A stretch of 9,792 nucleotides of DNA from positions 1-9,792 of the forward strand of contig JAKAYM010000067.1 of assembly GCA_021826795.1 (NCBI GenBank). The letters run 5' to 3'. The DNA comes from Thermoplasmata archaeon. GTDB lineage: Archaea > Thermoplasmatota > Thermoplasmata > Thermoplasmatales > Thermoplasmataceae. The position numbers and the translations under genes were made by a program. Shown here one piece after another: positions 1 through 7,134 of the stretch (position 1 is its first letter; every line of letters begins with the position of its first letter). The notes beneath the pieces are model-generated. The model did not search any database and was not told the origin of the DNA. It saw only the letters and a list, made by a program, of their open reading frames with translations.

Positions 1-456
1 TTCATGCTCAAAAAGTCTCTGGTCTCTGACTATAATGGTATTTATTCTGCCTATCATATTGTCTTTTATCATTTTCACAGCTGATCTTACTGAAGGATCA
101 AAAAAATACTGGTCAGTTACCATGAACTTGACATTATAATCCTTTGAAGCCTCTATCATAGCTTCTCCATCCTCTATGCTGGTTGCTATGGGCTTCTCTA
201 CCAGGACGTTGCTGCCGGCCTTCATTGCCTTTATGGCCATTTTCCTGTGCAGGTGATGTGGAACCACCAGATCCACTATATCAAAATTATCCCTGATGGC
301 ATCTTCATAACTGCTGTAAACGTTTTCAATATCAAATTTTTCCCCTGTTCTTTTTATCACATCATTCTTTCTTTCCACTATGCTGATTTCCATGTCTTTT
401 ATGCCTGAAAGGTGTTTCTGCCCGAAGTTGTTTACGCCCACCACCAATATTTTCAT
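1..456 (-). CDS. Gfo/Idh/MocA family oxidoreductase, N-terminal part (runs off left edge)
   Basis: The minus strand is open from an ATG at 456 to the window edge, giving 152 residues without a stop. The start MKILVVGVNNFGQKHL is a Rossmann nucleotide-binding fold (beta strand plus glycine turn). Further on are a DLVVPHHLH stretch and NVLVEKPIA, the family's conserved E-K-P motif, whose lysine contacts cofactor and substrate. Family members are NAD(P)-dependent dehydrogenases of sugars, inositols and related polyols, about 330-390 residues long, so over half the protein is missing, including the C-terminal substrate domain. Substrate cannot be assigned. The usual GxGxxG turn reads GVNNFG here, with Asn for the middle glycine. 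A TATA box lies about 22 bp before the ATG, indicating a leaderless transcript. The gene is divergent from the HHE gene. Fold assignment is secure; specificity is unknown. Confidence 0.86.
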   Translation of the reverse strand, partial: MKILVVGVNNFGQKHLSGIKDMEISIVERKNDVIKRTGEKFDIENVYSSYEDAIRDNFDIVDLVVPHHLHRKMAIKAMKAGSNVLVEKPIATSIEDGEAMIEASKDYNVKFMVTDQYFFDPSVRSAVKMIKDNMIGRINTIIVRDQRLFEHE

Positions 457-472
457 AATATTGTAATATGAA

Positions 473-482
473 TAATATTAAT
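473..482 (-). promoter_or_regulatory. TATA box of the Gfo/Idh/MocA gene
   Basis: Read on the minus strand this is an uninterrupted A/T box (ATTAATATTA) centred about 22 bp before the ATG at 456. That spacing would place transcription start at or next to the start codon. No Shine-Dalgarno sequence is seen. Confidence 0.45.
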
Positions 483-582
483 TACTTTTCTCTTTTACAT
501 AACTATCAAATTTAATGGCAAATATGGTTTAATAGAAGTGATTTTCCCTCACAGTTTTCGCTTCAGGCAATATCAATATCAA

Positions 583-592
583 TATTAATATA
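583..592 (+). promoter_or_regulatory. TATA box of the HHE gene
   Basis: TATTAATATA is centred about 26 bp before the ATG at 614, as expected for a leaderless archaeal mRNA. Just upstream is a short tandem of the hexamer AATATC (about 570-581), which may be incidental AT-rich sequence. Confidence 0.55.
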
Positions 593-613
593 CGGTTTCC
601 GAATTGATTATCC

Positions 614-1096
614 ATGGACGCAGTAGAATTATTAATGCATGACCATGCAAGCATTAGAATAACCGCAGAAAACGATCTACTTAACTCCCATGATATGATG
701 GATTTCCAATTATTTCTTATGAAGATTCATGTGGCTGTTGAAGAGAAAATCGTATTCCCAGCACTTGTTGGTGTTGTAGATTACAATACAAGAAAGACCA
801 TAGACACATTGATAGCAGACCATAAACTTCTGGACAAATTCTACGGAAACCTGCTAAAGTGGAAAGAAGAAGAAAATCCACTATATACAAATCGGTTGCC
901 ATTATTCTACAAGACACTTACATATCATAATTCACAGGAGGAAAAGCTTGTGTTTCCTGCCTGGAAACATATGGGGAAAGAACCGGCAGAAAGGGCATTG
1001 AAGGAGGCACATGAGATAATTGAATCTGCAGGTATAAATATGTACATGAAAGAGACCGGAGTCTCTCTGGAAATGTTAAACTATATATTTCTCTAA
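614..1096 (+). CDS. Hemerythrin-like HHE cation-binding domain protein
   Basis: A cytoplasmic four-helix-bundle protein of 160 residues that probably carries a di-iron (or other metal) centre. Candidate ligands occur in the family's order: His9/His11 in LMHDHASIR, His39 and Glu43 in HVAVEEKIVFPA, His70 in ADHKLLDKF, His105 and Glu109 in HNSQEEKLVFPAW, and His133 near the end. The H-x3-E-x4-FPA element occurs twice, reflecting the internal two-fold repeat of the bundle. Such proteins bind O2 or NO, or take part in iron handling and repair of damaged iron centres; which applies here cannot be read from sequence. No signal peptide or membrane helix is seen. A TATA box 26 bp upstream suggests a leaderless mRNA. 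The TAA stop overlaps the stop of the convergent surface-protein gene. Family is secure, role is open. Confidence 0.86.
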   Translation: MDAVELLMHDHASIRITAENDLLNSHDMMDFQLFLMKIHVAVEEKIVFPALVGVVDYNTRKTIDTLIADHKLLDKFYGNLLKWKEEENPLYTNRLPLFYKTLTYHNSQEEKLVFPAWKHMGKEPAERALKEAHEIIESAGINMYMKETGVSLEMLNYIFL

Positions 1097-3366
1097 TTTT
1101 CATGGCTGTCATGGAATGTATTTTTTTCTTTCAAAAAGGATTTACTTGCAATAATAAACTTGTTGTTATCCATGTCACGCTCTATTGAGATTTTCCCGGC
1201 CATCGAAAGCATTTTTATCCTTGATGTTATCGTTTTCCTGCCGATTCTCTCTTTCCTTCCGGATTTGATTATCTGCCTCAGATTTTCCCCATTCAATTCC
1301 CTGATCAGATCATCCACATTTTTATTATTAAAATACAGGATATTAGCCAGAAAGATAAAAAGTACAGTGGAAATACCAGCAATTCCCACATAATATGGTA
1401 TATTACCAAAATAGGCAATTTGACGCGTAGCCGTGTAAACCTTACCGTTTTCTGTAACCTTTACAGATATTGAATTTATTCCTATTCCCAACTTGGAATT
1501 TAACACCTTGCCACTATTTGAATACTTGCCGTTTACATACCAGGCAATGGTTGCATTTTTTGTCTGGTTTCCTTTAATTACGACATAAAGGCTACCACCA
1601 CTGTTCATTATTTTGATACTCTGGATTCCTGCATTAGATTTGTGGGGACTGCTAATTGTATTGTTGTATGTAAATGTATAATTCTCCATATATGAATAGC
1701 CTGCACTGTTTGTTACTATGAAATTTACGGTATAATTTCCACTTTTAATGCCGGTGAACGTGAGATTAAATGTATTATTATCAATAGAGCTATATGTTTT
1801 ATTTAGTACCCGGGCAGTGATATTGTAATTTAAGCTGGAATTTACATTCAGGAATAGAATAGTGTTATTGAATTCTACTTTTTCCCTGATGGAATTTATA
1901 GTCACTGTATATGGTGACAAAATGGGATATTCTGAGTATAAATCAATATTGTTGCCAACTGCCATGATTACAGTATTATTCATATGGGACAGGTAGCCGT
2001 CCATTTTTATTCCTAAATTTTCCATACTTCCATTACCCGCTTTAAACAGCATGCCATTGCTGGAACCGAAGCCATTTGCAATAAAAAAGAAACGGTAATA
2101 GAGTTTCCCATTGATCGCCATTGATATGTTGCCTTCCCTGAAATATGAAGATATGCCATTATTCGTGTAAAAATATGTTACATTGTATTTTCCCCTCATT
2201 TCATTGTACCCATTATTTGACACCATGCCATTGGGGGTCACAGTGTAGTTCTCTATACCGGTACTGTTCAATGCAATGATATTGATATTTCTGGACGTAT
2301 TGACCTGCAATATTTTCAGGTTGCCCAGATTTACAATTTTCCCATTTGCAAACATTATATTTCCATGAAGATTATAAAAAACGTAACTGCCATTGAAAAA
2401 TAACATATATGTCATGTTGTGATTTTCAATGCTTTCATGGTGCATGGACATATTGGTTCCATCAATGCTGTATATGCTGGTAACCGTGCTGTTCCATGTA
2501 TAATAAATATAGTGGTTACCATAGTGTAAAGATGAGAGGTTTCCATTAAAATTCGGTGAAATCCTGGCAATTAATGAATGGGTATTGTTATAGTAATTAT
2601 ATCGTTCTATGCCTCCCCTGGAAGAGACGTAAATCAACGAATTTAGGTCACGGTCGGTATATACTGTATTATTTTCATCCGCAGGGGCTGGGTTAAGTCT
2701 GTACGATTCCTCATGCCTGAATGTGTAAACACTTTTTGTACTGGAAAATACAAATTTTCTGTAATGTGTAATACTTATATGCCCAATGGTCTGATTTGAA
2801 AATTTGCCCCCGAACATGAACGATATATTATTAACACTGTATGGATTTTTAAGCGCAACAGTGGCAGGTATTGCAGGTGATTTCCCATCCCATATTAAAG
2901 CATGGTTTTTCATTCCACTGGAAAATACCATGTGGAGGTTATATGGAACATAACACCGTGAAAAATTCAATATGCCCTTATAGTTTTTAGAACCAGATAC
3001 TGTAGTCACATCACCGTATAATCTTCCGTATGATATGCTCATTAGAGTTTTTCCATTCTGCATTAACATTATATTGTTTCCAGTTCCACCATTGTTCTGA
3101 GAGGAAAGGTACCCGGTTATGTTGAAGGTGTATTCAGTATTGTTAAATGCTGATTCATTTTCTACATAATATGATGGCGTGCAACTTGAAGTGGCAATAT
3201 TGACGCCTCCATCTGATAGATTGGTTACATCTGTGGTCTCTCTGTCACCGGTAACGTAATAGGGTAATGTGATGTTTTTATCTGCTGCCGTGATATGCAA
3301 GGGACTGGCAAAGGTAAATGCAAGTATCATTATAATTATTAGTGGTAAAACTCGCCTGAGTCTCAT
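1093..3366 (-). CDS. Glycosylated surface protein with one C-terminal TM helix and winged-helix-like cytoplasmic tail
   Basis: From the ATG at 3366 this is a 757-residue type I membrane protein. MRLRR followed by about 18 hydrophobic residues and PLHITAAD is a typical signal peptide. The exterior has, in order, a LamG/jelly-roll-like stretch (about residues 60-230), a repetitive beta region like a propeller with YxxSxxGGIxxYN-type blades (about 245-500), and two Ig/PKD-like domains (about 505-655). I count about 33 N-x-S/T sequons and only two cysteines outside. A hydrophobic helix (about 656-679) precedes a charged 78-residue tail whose part TSRIKMLSMAGKISIER followed by NNKFII looks like a recognition helix plus wing. 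The frame also opens at a TTG at 3414, but the ATG is preferred: a TATA box sits 23 bp before it and the signal peptide then starts normally. It could be a surface sensor or one-component regulator, or an adhesin. No named family was recognised. Confidence 0.7.
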   Translation of the reverse strand: MRLRRVLPLIIIMILAFTFASPLHITAADKNITLPYYVTGDRETTDVTNLSDGGVNIATSSCTPSYYVENESAFNNTEYTFNITGYLSSQNNGGTGNNIMLMQNGKTLMSISYGRLYGDVTTVSGSKNYKGILNFSRCYVPYNLHMVFSSGMKNHALIWDGKSPAIPATVALKNPYSVNNISFMFGGKFSNQTIGHISITHYRKFVFSSTKSVYTFRHEESYRLNPAPADENNTVYTDRDLNSLIYVSSRGGIERYNYYNNTHSLIARISPNFNGNLSSLHYGNHYIYYTWNSTVTSIYSIDGTNMSMHHESIENHNMTYMLFFNGSYVFYNLHGNIMFANGKIVNLGNLKILQVNTSRNINIIALNSTGIENYTVTPNGMVSNNGYNEMRGKYNVTYFYTNNGISSYFREGNISMAINGKLYYRFFFIANGFGSSNGMLFKAGNGSMENLGIKMDGYLSHMNNTVIMAVGNNIDLYSEYPILSPYTVTINSIREKVEFNNTILFLNVNSSLNYNITARVLNKTYSSIDNNTFNLTFTGIKSGNYTVNFIVTNSAGYSYMENYTFTYNNTISSPHKSNAGIQSIKIMNSGGSLYVVIKGNQTKNATIAWYVNGKYSNSGKVLNSKLGIGINSISVKVTENGKVYTATRQIAYFGNIPYYVGIAGISTVLFIFLANILYFNNKNVDDLIRELNGENLRQIIKSGRKERIGRKTITSRIKMLSMAGKISIERDMDNNKFIIASKSFLKEKNTFHDSHEN

Positions 3367-3383
3367 CAATGGTAATGAAATTA

Positions 3384-3394
3384 AATTATAAAAA
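3384..3394 (-). promoter_or_regulatory. TATA box favouring the ATG start of the surface protein
   Basis: The minus strand reads TTTTTATAATT, centred about 23 bp before the ATG at 3366. It lies inside the extension that would be coding if the TTG at 3414 were used, which argues for the shorter protein. A second A/T run at about 3414-3430 is too close to the TTG to serve it. Confidence 0.5.
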
Positions 3395-3453
3395 GTTCTT
3401 TTCAATAGATTCAATATATAATATATATGCCTATGATATGTATTGTGGAAATA

Positions 3454-3463
3454 ATTAATAAAA
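3454..3463 (+). promoter_or_regulatory. TATA box of the MBL-fold gene
   Basis: ATTAATAAAA about 60 bp before the ATG at 3522 would give a transcript with a leader of roughly 30-40 nt, long enough to carry the Shine-Dalgarno element at 3508. This differs from the leaderless pattern of most other genes here. Confidence 0.4.
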
Positions 3464-3507
3464 GGAATAGGCTAAATGCTTATGGCAGAAATTGCAGATA
3501 GAGAAAT

Positions 3508-3513
3508 GAGGTG
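3508..3513 (+). promoter_or_regulatory. Shine-Dalgarno element of the MBL-fold gene
   Basis: GAGGTG ends 8 nt before the ATG at 3522, an ideal distance. The GTG at 3513, which would add three residues, begins on the last base of this element, so the ATG is the more likely start. Confidence 0.6.
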
Positions 3514-3521
3514 TGCATAAT

Positions 3522-4280
3522 ATGGAAATAAAATTTCTGGGTAACTGGTCTTCCCACATACAGGCCGGAAAAAGAAACGTATCAATGATAATCGACAGGC
3601 ATATTGTTCTTGATTGTGGTCCACATACAATAGAATCCATGCTGGAATCTGGAATTGACCCGGCTAAAATTGATAAAATACTGATAAGCCACATGCATCT
3701 TGACCACTATGGTGGATTAGCTGAAATACTCTGGTACAGAGGTTCCAGAAATATAAAAGATGAACTTACAATTATGGGTCCAAAGGGCATAAGAAAAAAT
3801 ATGGGAAGAATCCTCCAAATTTATAACACACCCGACAATGATAGATTCCAGATAAGGTCTAATTATGTGGAAATACATAATAATGGAGAGGTATACGAAG
3901 TCAAAACAAATCTTGTAGATAAAAGTGAGAATGATTATATTGAAGCATTCACTGGGAATCATATCATCCCGGACAATATGTACAGAATAGAGTATCAGGG
4001 ACATACTATTGCATATACTGGTGATACGGCCTACAACACTAACATTCCCCTTGTTGGGGAAGATGTTGATATATTTTTCCATGAAATGACTTATCCTGAC
4101 GAGAAAAGTGAAATAGCTGAATTCTGGAGGCACTCAACGTACTCATCAGCAATGAAAGGTTTCTCAGAAAGCCATGCCAGGAAATTGGTACCTGTGCATC
4201 TTACAGATGAAACTTTGTATCTATTACAGGGAAAGGATCATGAAAATATTATTCTTCCAATAGGTGATATAAAACTGTGA
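3522..4280 (+). CDS. MBL-fold metallohydrolase, RNase Z-like
   Basis: A 252-residue cytoplasmic metallo-beta-lactamase-fold enzyme. The zinc motif is SHMHLDHYGG, with His57, His59, Asp61 and His62. Further ligands in RNase Z order are His147 (GNHIIP), Asp168 (YTGDTAY) and His226 (PVHLTDE). His204 in HSTYSSA matches the HST motif of RNase Z, and HEMTY (187-191) matches its HEATF-like motif. Family knowledge: RNase Z cuts the 3' trailer of pre-tRNA, while close relatives act on phosphodiesters or small molecules. RNase Z is normally about 300 residues with a tRNA-gripping arm inserted in the middle; this protein is shorter and shows no clear arm, so a separate phosphodiesterase-type paralogue is as likely. 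An internal deletion would not explain it, as all metal ligands are present. It is transcribed alone ahead of the MIT-AAA ATPase, 73 bp away. Confidence 0.85.
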   Translation: MEIKFLGNWSSHIQAGKRNVSMIIDRHIVLDCGPHTIESMLESGIDPAKIDKILISHMHLDHYGGLAEILWYRGSRNIKDELTIMGPKGIRKNMGRILQIYNTPDNDRFQIRSNYVEIHNNGEVYEVKTNLVDKSENDYIEAFTGNHIIPDNMYRIEYQGHTIAYTGDTAYNTNIPLVGEDVDIFFHEMTYPDEKSEIAEFWRHSTYSSAMKGFSESHARKLVPVHLTDETLYLLQGKDHENIILPIGDIKL

Positions 4281-4326
4281 GTATATATTCTTAAATTCGC
4301 ATTTTAACATTTGAAAAAAAACAATG

Positions 4327-4336
4327 AATATTTTTA
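4327..4336 (+). promoter_or_regulatory. TATA box of the MIT-AAA ATPase gene
   Basis: AATATTTTTA is centred about 23 bp before the ATG at 4354, so the ATPase probably has its own leaderless transcript rather than depending on the MBL-fold gene. No Shine-Dalgarno sequence precedes the ATG. Confidence 0.45.
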
Positions 4337-4353
4337 TGTAAATAATTTCTTCG

Positions 4354-5637
4354 ATGGATTTATCTATATCAATTCTATCATATTATATGACAATGGTTGA
4401 TGATGCTCTGCAGATTATCAAAAAAGCCAAGAAAGAGGAGAATGATAATCATTTAAAATATGCAATTAAACTTTACCGGGAGGCTGCTACACTTTTAATG
4501 AATTCGGCCAGAGTTGAGAGTCCGGAAATAGCCGGCCACAGAAAGACACAGGCCAGGTCAATATTTTCCATAGCCGACATATTACAGATGAAATTACAGT
4601 CAATGGAAGAAAAAGCAAAGAAATCAAACCCCATGATACTATCAAGTGAAACCGTACAGGAAAACAAAATTTTTTCTCCGGTGCCCGCTAATCGAGAACC
4701 GAAAAACCAAGCTGACAATACTAATAGTAAAAAACCAGCTGAAGAAACAGATGATATTTTAATTAGCAATACGAAAAACAGTACTGAGGATGAGGAATTC
4801 CTCAGGGCTATGGGCATTGACAACATAAATATACCCGAAACCTCATTTGAAGATGTTGCGGGACTTGATTCCGTTAAGGATGAAGTAAAGGTCAAGATAT
4901 TGCTTCCCTTGATAAAGAAGGACCTGGCCAGGATGTACGATATAAATGCAGGAGGTGGCATATTAATGTATGGTCCACCGGGAAATGGGAAGACTTTTAT
5001 AGCCAGGGCAATAGCACATGAGGCACATGCCTATTTTATCAATATAAATCCTTCAAATCTGCTAAATCAGTGGTTTGGCAGGTTCGAAAAGAATATAGAA
5101 ACACTTTTCAAGTATGCATCAAAGCATTCACCTGCAGTGTTGTTTTTTGATGAAATTGATGCTATTACGCCAAAAAGGTCGAAAACAAACTCCAGTTACA
5201 TGAAACGGGCAGTTCCCGCATTACTCTCCGAAATGGATGGAATAGTTGGAAGAATAAACACACTACTTATTATTGGTGCCACAAACAACCCGTGGGATAT
5301 TGATGAGGCATTTTTAAGGCCGGGCAGATTCGGCGAACGCATATACATACCACCTCCTGATGTAGTGGCCAGGGAACTCCTGTTCAAAATGTACTTGAAA
5401 AATGCCTTGCACGATGAAATAAATTATGATTATTTCTCAGAAATCACTGAAAATTTTTCTGCGGCAGATATAAAATATATTTGTGATAAGGCAAAGGAAA
5501 ACGTTTTCAAAGAGGTTACAAAGACAAATATTTTAAGAAATATCACAGAAAATGATATACTGGAGGTAATTCAGGCCAGTAAACCATCCGTGAGCAATGA
5601 TCTCCTTGCTAAGTATATACAATTCAGGGATTCCTGA
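4354..5637 (+). CDS. MIT-domain AAA ATPase, Vps4/CdvC type
   Basis: A 427-residue ATPase with three parts. Residues about 13-90 form helices like a MIT domain (ALQIIKKAKKEEN, then KYAIKLYREAATLL), the module Vps4 and CdvC use to bind ESCRT-III tails. Residues about 91-150 are a polar linker. The AAA core follows: FEDVAGLDSVKDEV, Walker A GPPGNGKT (207-214), pore loop NQWFGR with Trp240-Phe241, Walker B LFFDEID (Asp266, Glu267), sensor-1 Asn311 and arginine fingers Arg322/Arg325 in LRPGRF. The end, ASKPSVSNDLLAKYIQF, matches the C-terminal helix of Vps4 (rRPTVnxxDLxxyxxF). The beta domain that Vps4 inserts before that helix seems absent. Family role: a ring translocase that pulls apart ESCRT-III polymers in membrane scission or cell division. 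All catalytic residues are present. No ESCRT-III gene is in the window, so the partner is unknown; a protein-unfolding role is the alternative. Confidence 0.85.
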   Translation: MDLSISILSYYMTMVDDALQIIKKAKKEENDNHLKYAIKLYREAATLLMNSARVESPEIAGHRKTQARSIFSIADILQMKLQSMEEKAKKSNPMILSSETVQENKIFSPVPANREPKNQADNTNSKKPAEETDDILISNTKNSTEDEEFLRAMGIDNINIPETSFEDVAGLDSVKDEVKVKILLPLIKKDLARMYDINAGGGILMYGPPGNGKTFIARAIAHEAHAYFININPSNLLNQWFGRFEKNIETLFKYASKHSPAVLFFDEIDAITPKRSKTNSSYMKRAVPALLSEMDGIVGRINTLLIIGATNNPWDIDEAFLRPGRFGERIYIPPPDVVARELLFKMYLKNALHDEINYDYFSEITENFSAADIKYICDKAKENVFKEVTKTNILRNITENDILEVIQASKPSVSNDLLAKYIQFRDS

Positions 5638-5649
5638 AAATTAATAAAA

Positions 5650-6720
5650 TTATTTAGCACCAGCTTTTGCGGTTTTAATTTTTCCTTCTTCTATTTCATT
5701 GATCTCCTCAAGAGTCTTTCCCTTTGTTTCAGTGGCAAGGAACACCGTTGCCAGGAGTCCAATAACAGATAGCCCAGTAAAGAAGAATAGGCTTGTGCTG
5801 AATCCATAGATCGTTACAATAAATGGAAATGTTGTTATTCCCAGTATGGCGCCAACTCTGCTTACAGATGTGCCGAATCCCTGTGCCGTTGCCCTATCTT
5901 CTGTTGGGAATAATTCAATGGGATAAACAAAATCGGTAGACCCTGGACCTATAGCCTCAGTTACATAAAATATAAGGAACATTGCAAATATCAATGCACC
6001 GTCAGTGATAAACGCTGATTTATTAGGTACATAAAATGTAATAATTCCCAGTGCTGCAAGCGAAACCACCATTCCTGAGAATCCGATAATCGTTATGCCC
6101 TTTCTTCCTATCCGGTCTATCAAAAGTATGGCTATCACGCTTCCCAATATGGCAAACATATCGAATACAGCCGAACCCAAAATTGCCATTCTGGCCTTAA
6201 GTCCCAAAAGTTCCAGTATTGTGGGGCTAAATATACTGATTCCATAGAATGAAGCATCAAAGGTAAACCAGAATATTCCAACAAAAAGAAGGCTCTTGAG
6301 GTATTTTCTGCTTAATAATTCTTTTAATGGATTCTTATTATCCCTCTTTATAATTGCTAAATTGTCCGTCGTTCCTGTCAATTCTCTCTCAACATCAGCT
6401 GCCTCCTTAGTCTTACCCTTATTGGTAAGCCATCTGGCAGATTCAGGGACATCTCTTCTCAAAATCAGTATTATTACAGCAGGTATTATTCCAAGAAGAA
6501 ACATATATCTCCATGACTGATTTCCAAGGGGCAGTAACAGAAAACCTGAAATAGATGCAACTGCCGCTCCCAGGAACCATGAAAGCACATTGGTCACAAG
6601 AAGTTTTCCCCGGTATTTCACAGGCGAGAATTCACCTATAATCGTTGCTCCTATAGCATAATCTGCACCTAATCCCAGACCAAGTAAAATCGCAAGATAA
6701 ACAGCGAGGCAAAATTCCAT
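5650..6720 (-). CDS. C-terminal fragment of the frameshifted MFS transporter
   Basis: This frame is open for 356 codons from an ATG that is only an out-of-frame triplet upstream of the shift; authentic sequence begins near residue 11. Family motifs seen: PESARWL (92-98, after helix 6), DRIGRKG (202-208, loop 8-9), PIELFPTEDRA (267-277) and ETKGKTLEEI (331-340) at the C-terminal end, all matching the sugar porter family. The central loop is short and polar. It lacks helices 1-3 and has no promoter of its own, so it is not expected to be functional unless the frame is restored. Confidence 0.75.
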   Translation of the reverse strand: MEFCLAVYLAILLGLGLGADYAIGATIIGEFSPVKYRGKLLVTNVLSWFLGAAVASISGFLLLPLGNQSWRYMFLLGIIPAVIILILRRDVPESARWLTNKGKTKEAADVERELTGTTDNLAIIKRDNKNPLKELLSRKYLKSLLFVGIFWFTFDASFYGISIFSPTILELLGLKARMAILGSAVFDMFAILGSVIAILLIDRIGRKGITIIGFSGMVVSLAALGIITFYVPNKSAFITDGALIFAMFLIFYVTEAIGPGSTDFVYPIELFPTEDRATAQGFGTSVSRVGAILGITTFPFIVTIYGFSTSLFFFTGLSVIGLLATVFLATETKGKTLEEINEIEEGKIKTAKAGAK

Positions 6721-7031
6721 GAAAATGCTTCGGCAGCAGTGAGTACAATGAACAAAGCCATATCATACATATACATTGTTCTCCTGCCGTAGAGATCAGT
6801 TATATACCCAAAAATAATTGCGCCAAATAGCATTCCTATGACTGTAGAAGCCGCTATCATTGCCTTCCCAAAATCCGTATTCAACCCATATACAGGTTTT
6901 GACATTACTATCAGTGCCACTGATATTATAGAAATATCATAGCCGTCCAGGAATGTTCCACCAACCGATAAAGCGGTAATTTTCTTGTGCAGAGAGTTCA
7001 TCTTTGCATTATCCAGAGCATTATATCCCAT
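6669..7031 (-). CDS. N-terminal fragment of the frameshifted MFS transporter
   Basis: 120 codons covering helices 1-3. GGTFLDGYDISIISVAL in helix 1 is typical of archaeal sugar-porter and related carriers. The loop 2-3 signature is GYITDLYGRR (Gly75, Asp79, Gly82, Arg83, Arg84). The reading is authentic up to Phe115; the last five residues come from the shifted frame. The ATG at 7031 is chosen over Met11 because a TATA box sits about 23 bp before it. Alone the fragment could not transport. Confidence 0.75.
   Translation of the reverse strand: MGYNALDNAKMNSLHKKITALSVGGTFLDGYDISIISVALIVMSKPVYGLNTDFGKAMIAASTVIGMLFGAIIFGYITDLYGRRTMYMYDMALFIVLTAAEAFSWNFASLFILRFYLVWD
6686..6689 (-). other. Frameshift site in the MFS gene (T4 tract on the coding strand)
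   Basis: On the coding strand the tract reads CGATTTTACTTGG. Adding one T gives codons for R-F-L-L-G and joins the two frames. Loss of one base in a homopolymer is the simplest explanation, by mutation or base-calling error. Confidence 0.75.
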
Positions 7032-7050
7032 AGGGATTCATAGCCGTTGC

Positions 7051-7058
7051 ATATTTAA
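7051..7058 (-). promoter_or_regulatory. TATA box of the frameshifted MFS gene
   Basis: The minus strand reads TTCTTAAATATGC; the TTAAATAT core is centred about 23 bp before the ATG at 7031. The promoter looks intact although the gene is broken. Confidence 0.5.
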
Positions 7059-7134
7059 GAAAAATCCAAATAGAATATTACCAGGCTTATATGGATATAT
7101 AAAATATATATAAATTTAATAAAAAAATATTTTC

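Larger units (their letters stand above)
5650..7031 (-). pseudogene. MFS transporter, sugar-porter type, split by a frameshift
   Basis: Two overlapping minus-strand frames together make one carrier of about 460 residues with the usual 12 helices. The N-terminal piece reads normally to ASLFILRF and then runs into YLVWD and a stop. The other frame picks up at LLGLGLGADYAIG. One extra T in the T4 run (A4 on the plus strand, 6686-6689) would give RFLLGLGLGADY, exactly the sequence expected at helix 4. All sugar-porter hallmarks are present across the two pieces, and neither piece shows other damage, so the lesion is recent or is a sequencing error. The substrate is probably a sugar or an organic acid moved with protons. 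Its 3' end faces the AAA gene with 12 bp between the stops. Confidence 0.88.

Noticed and set aside
3367..3414. A 16-residue N-terminal extension of the surface protein from a TTG start at 3414.
   Set aside because: The extension would cover a well-placed TATA box and would put a second basic stretch before a signal peptide that already starts normally at the ATG at 3366.
3414..3431. An alternating AT run that could be a repeat or origin element.
   Set aside because: It is short, lies in a divergent promoter region and has no repeated boxes around it.
3717..4133. A 138-codon minus-strand frame inside the MBL-fold gene.
   Set aside because: It is antisense to a gene with all family motifs, and its composition is what the complement of that gene would give.
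4473..4961. A 162-codon minus-strand frame inside the ATPase gene.
   Set aside because: It is a shadow of the MIT and linker coding region; its Ser-rich, hydrophobic composition reflects the complement of Lys/Glu-rich codons.
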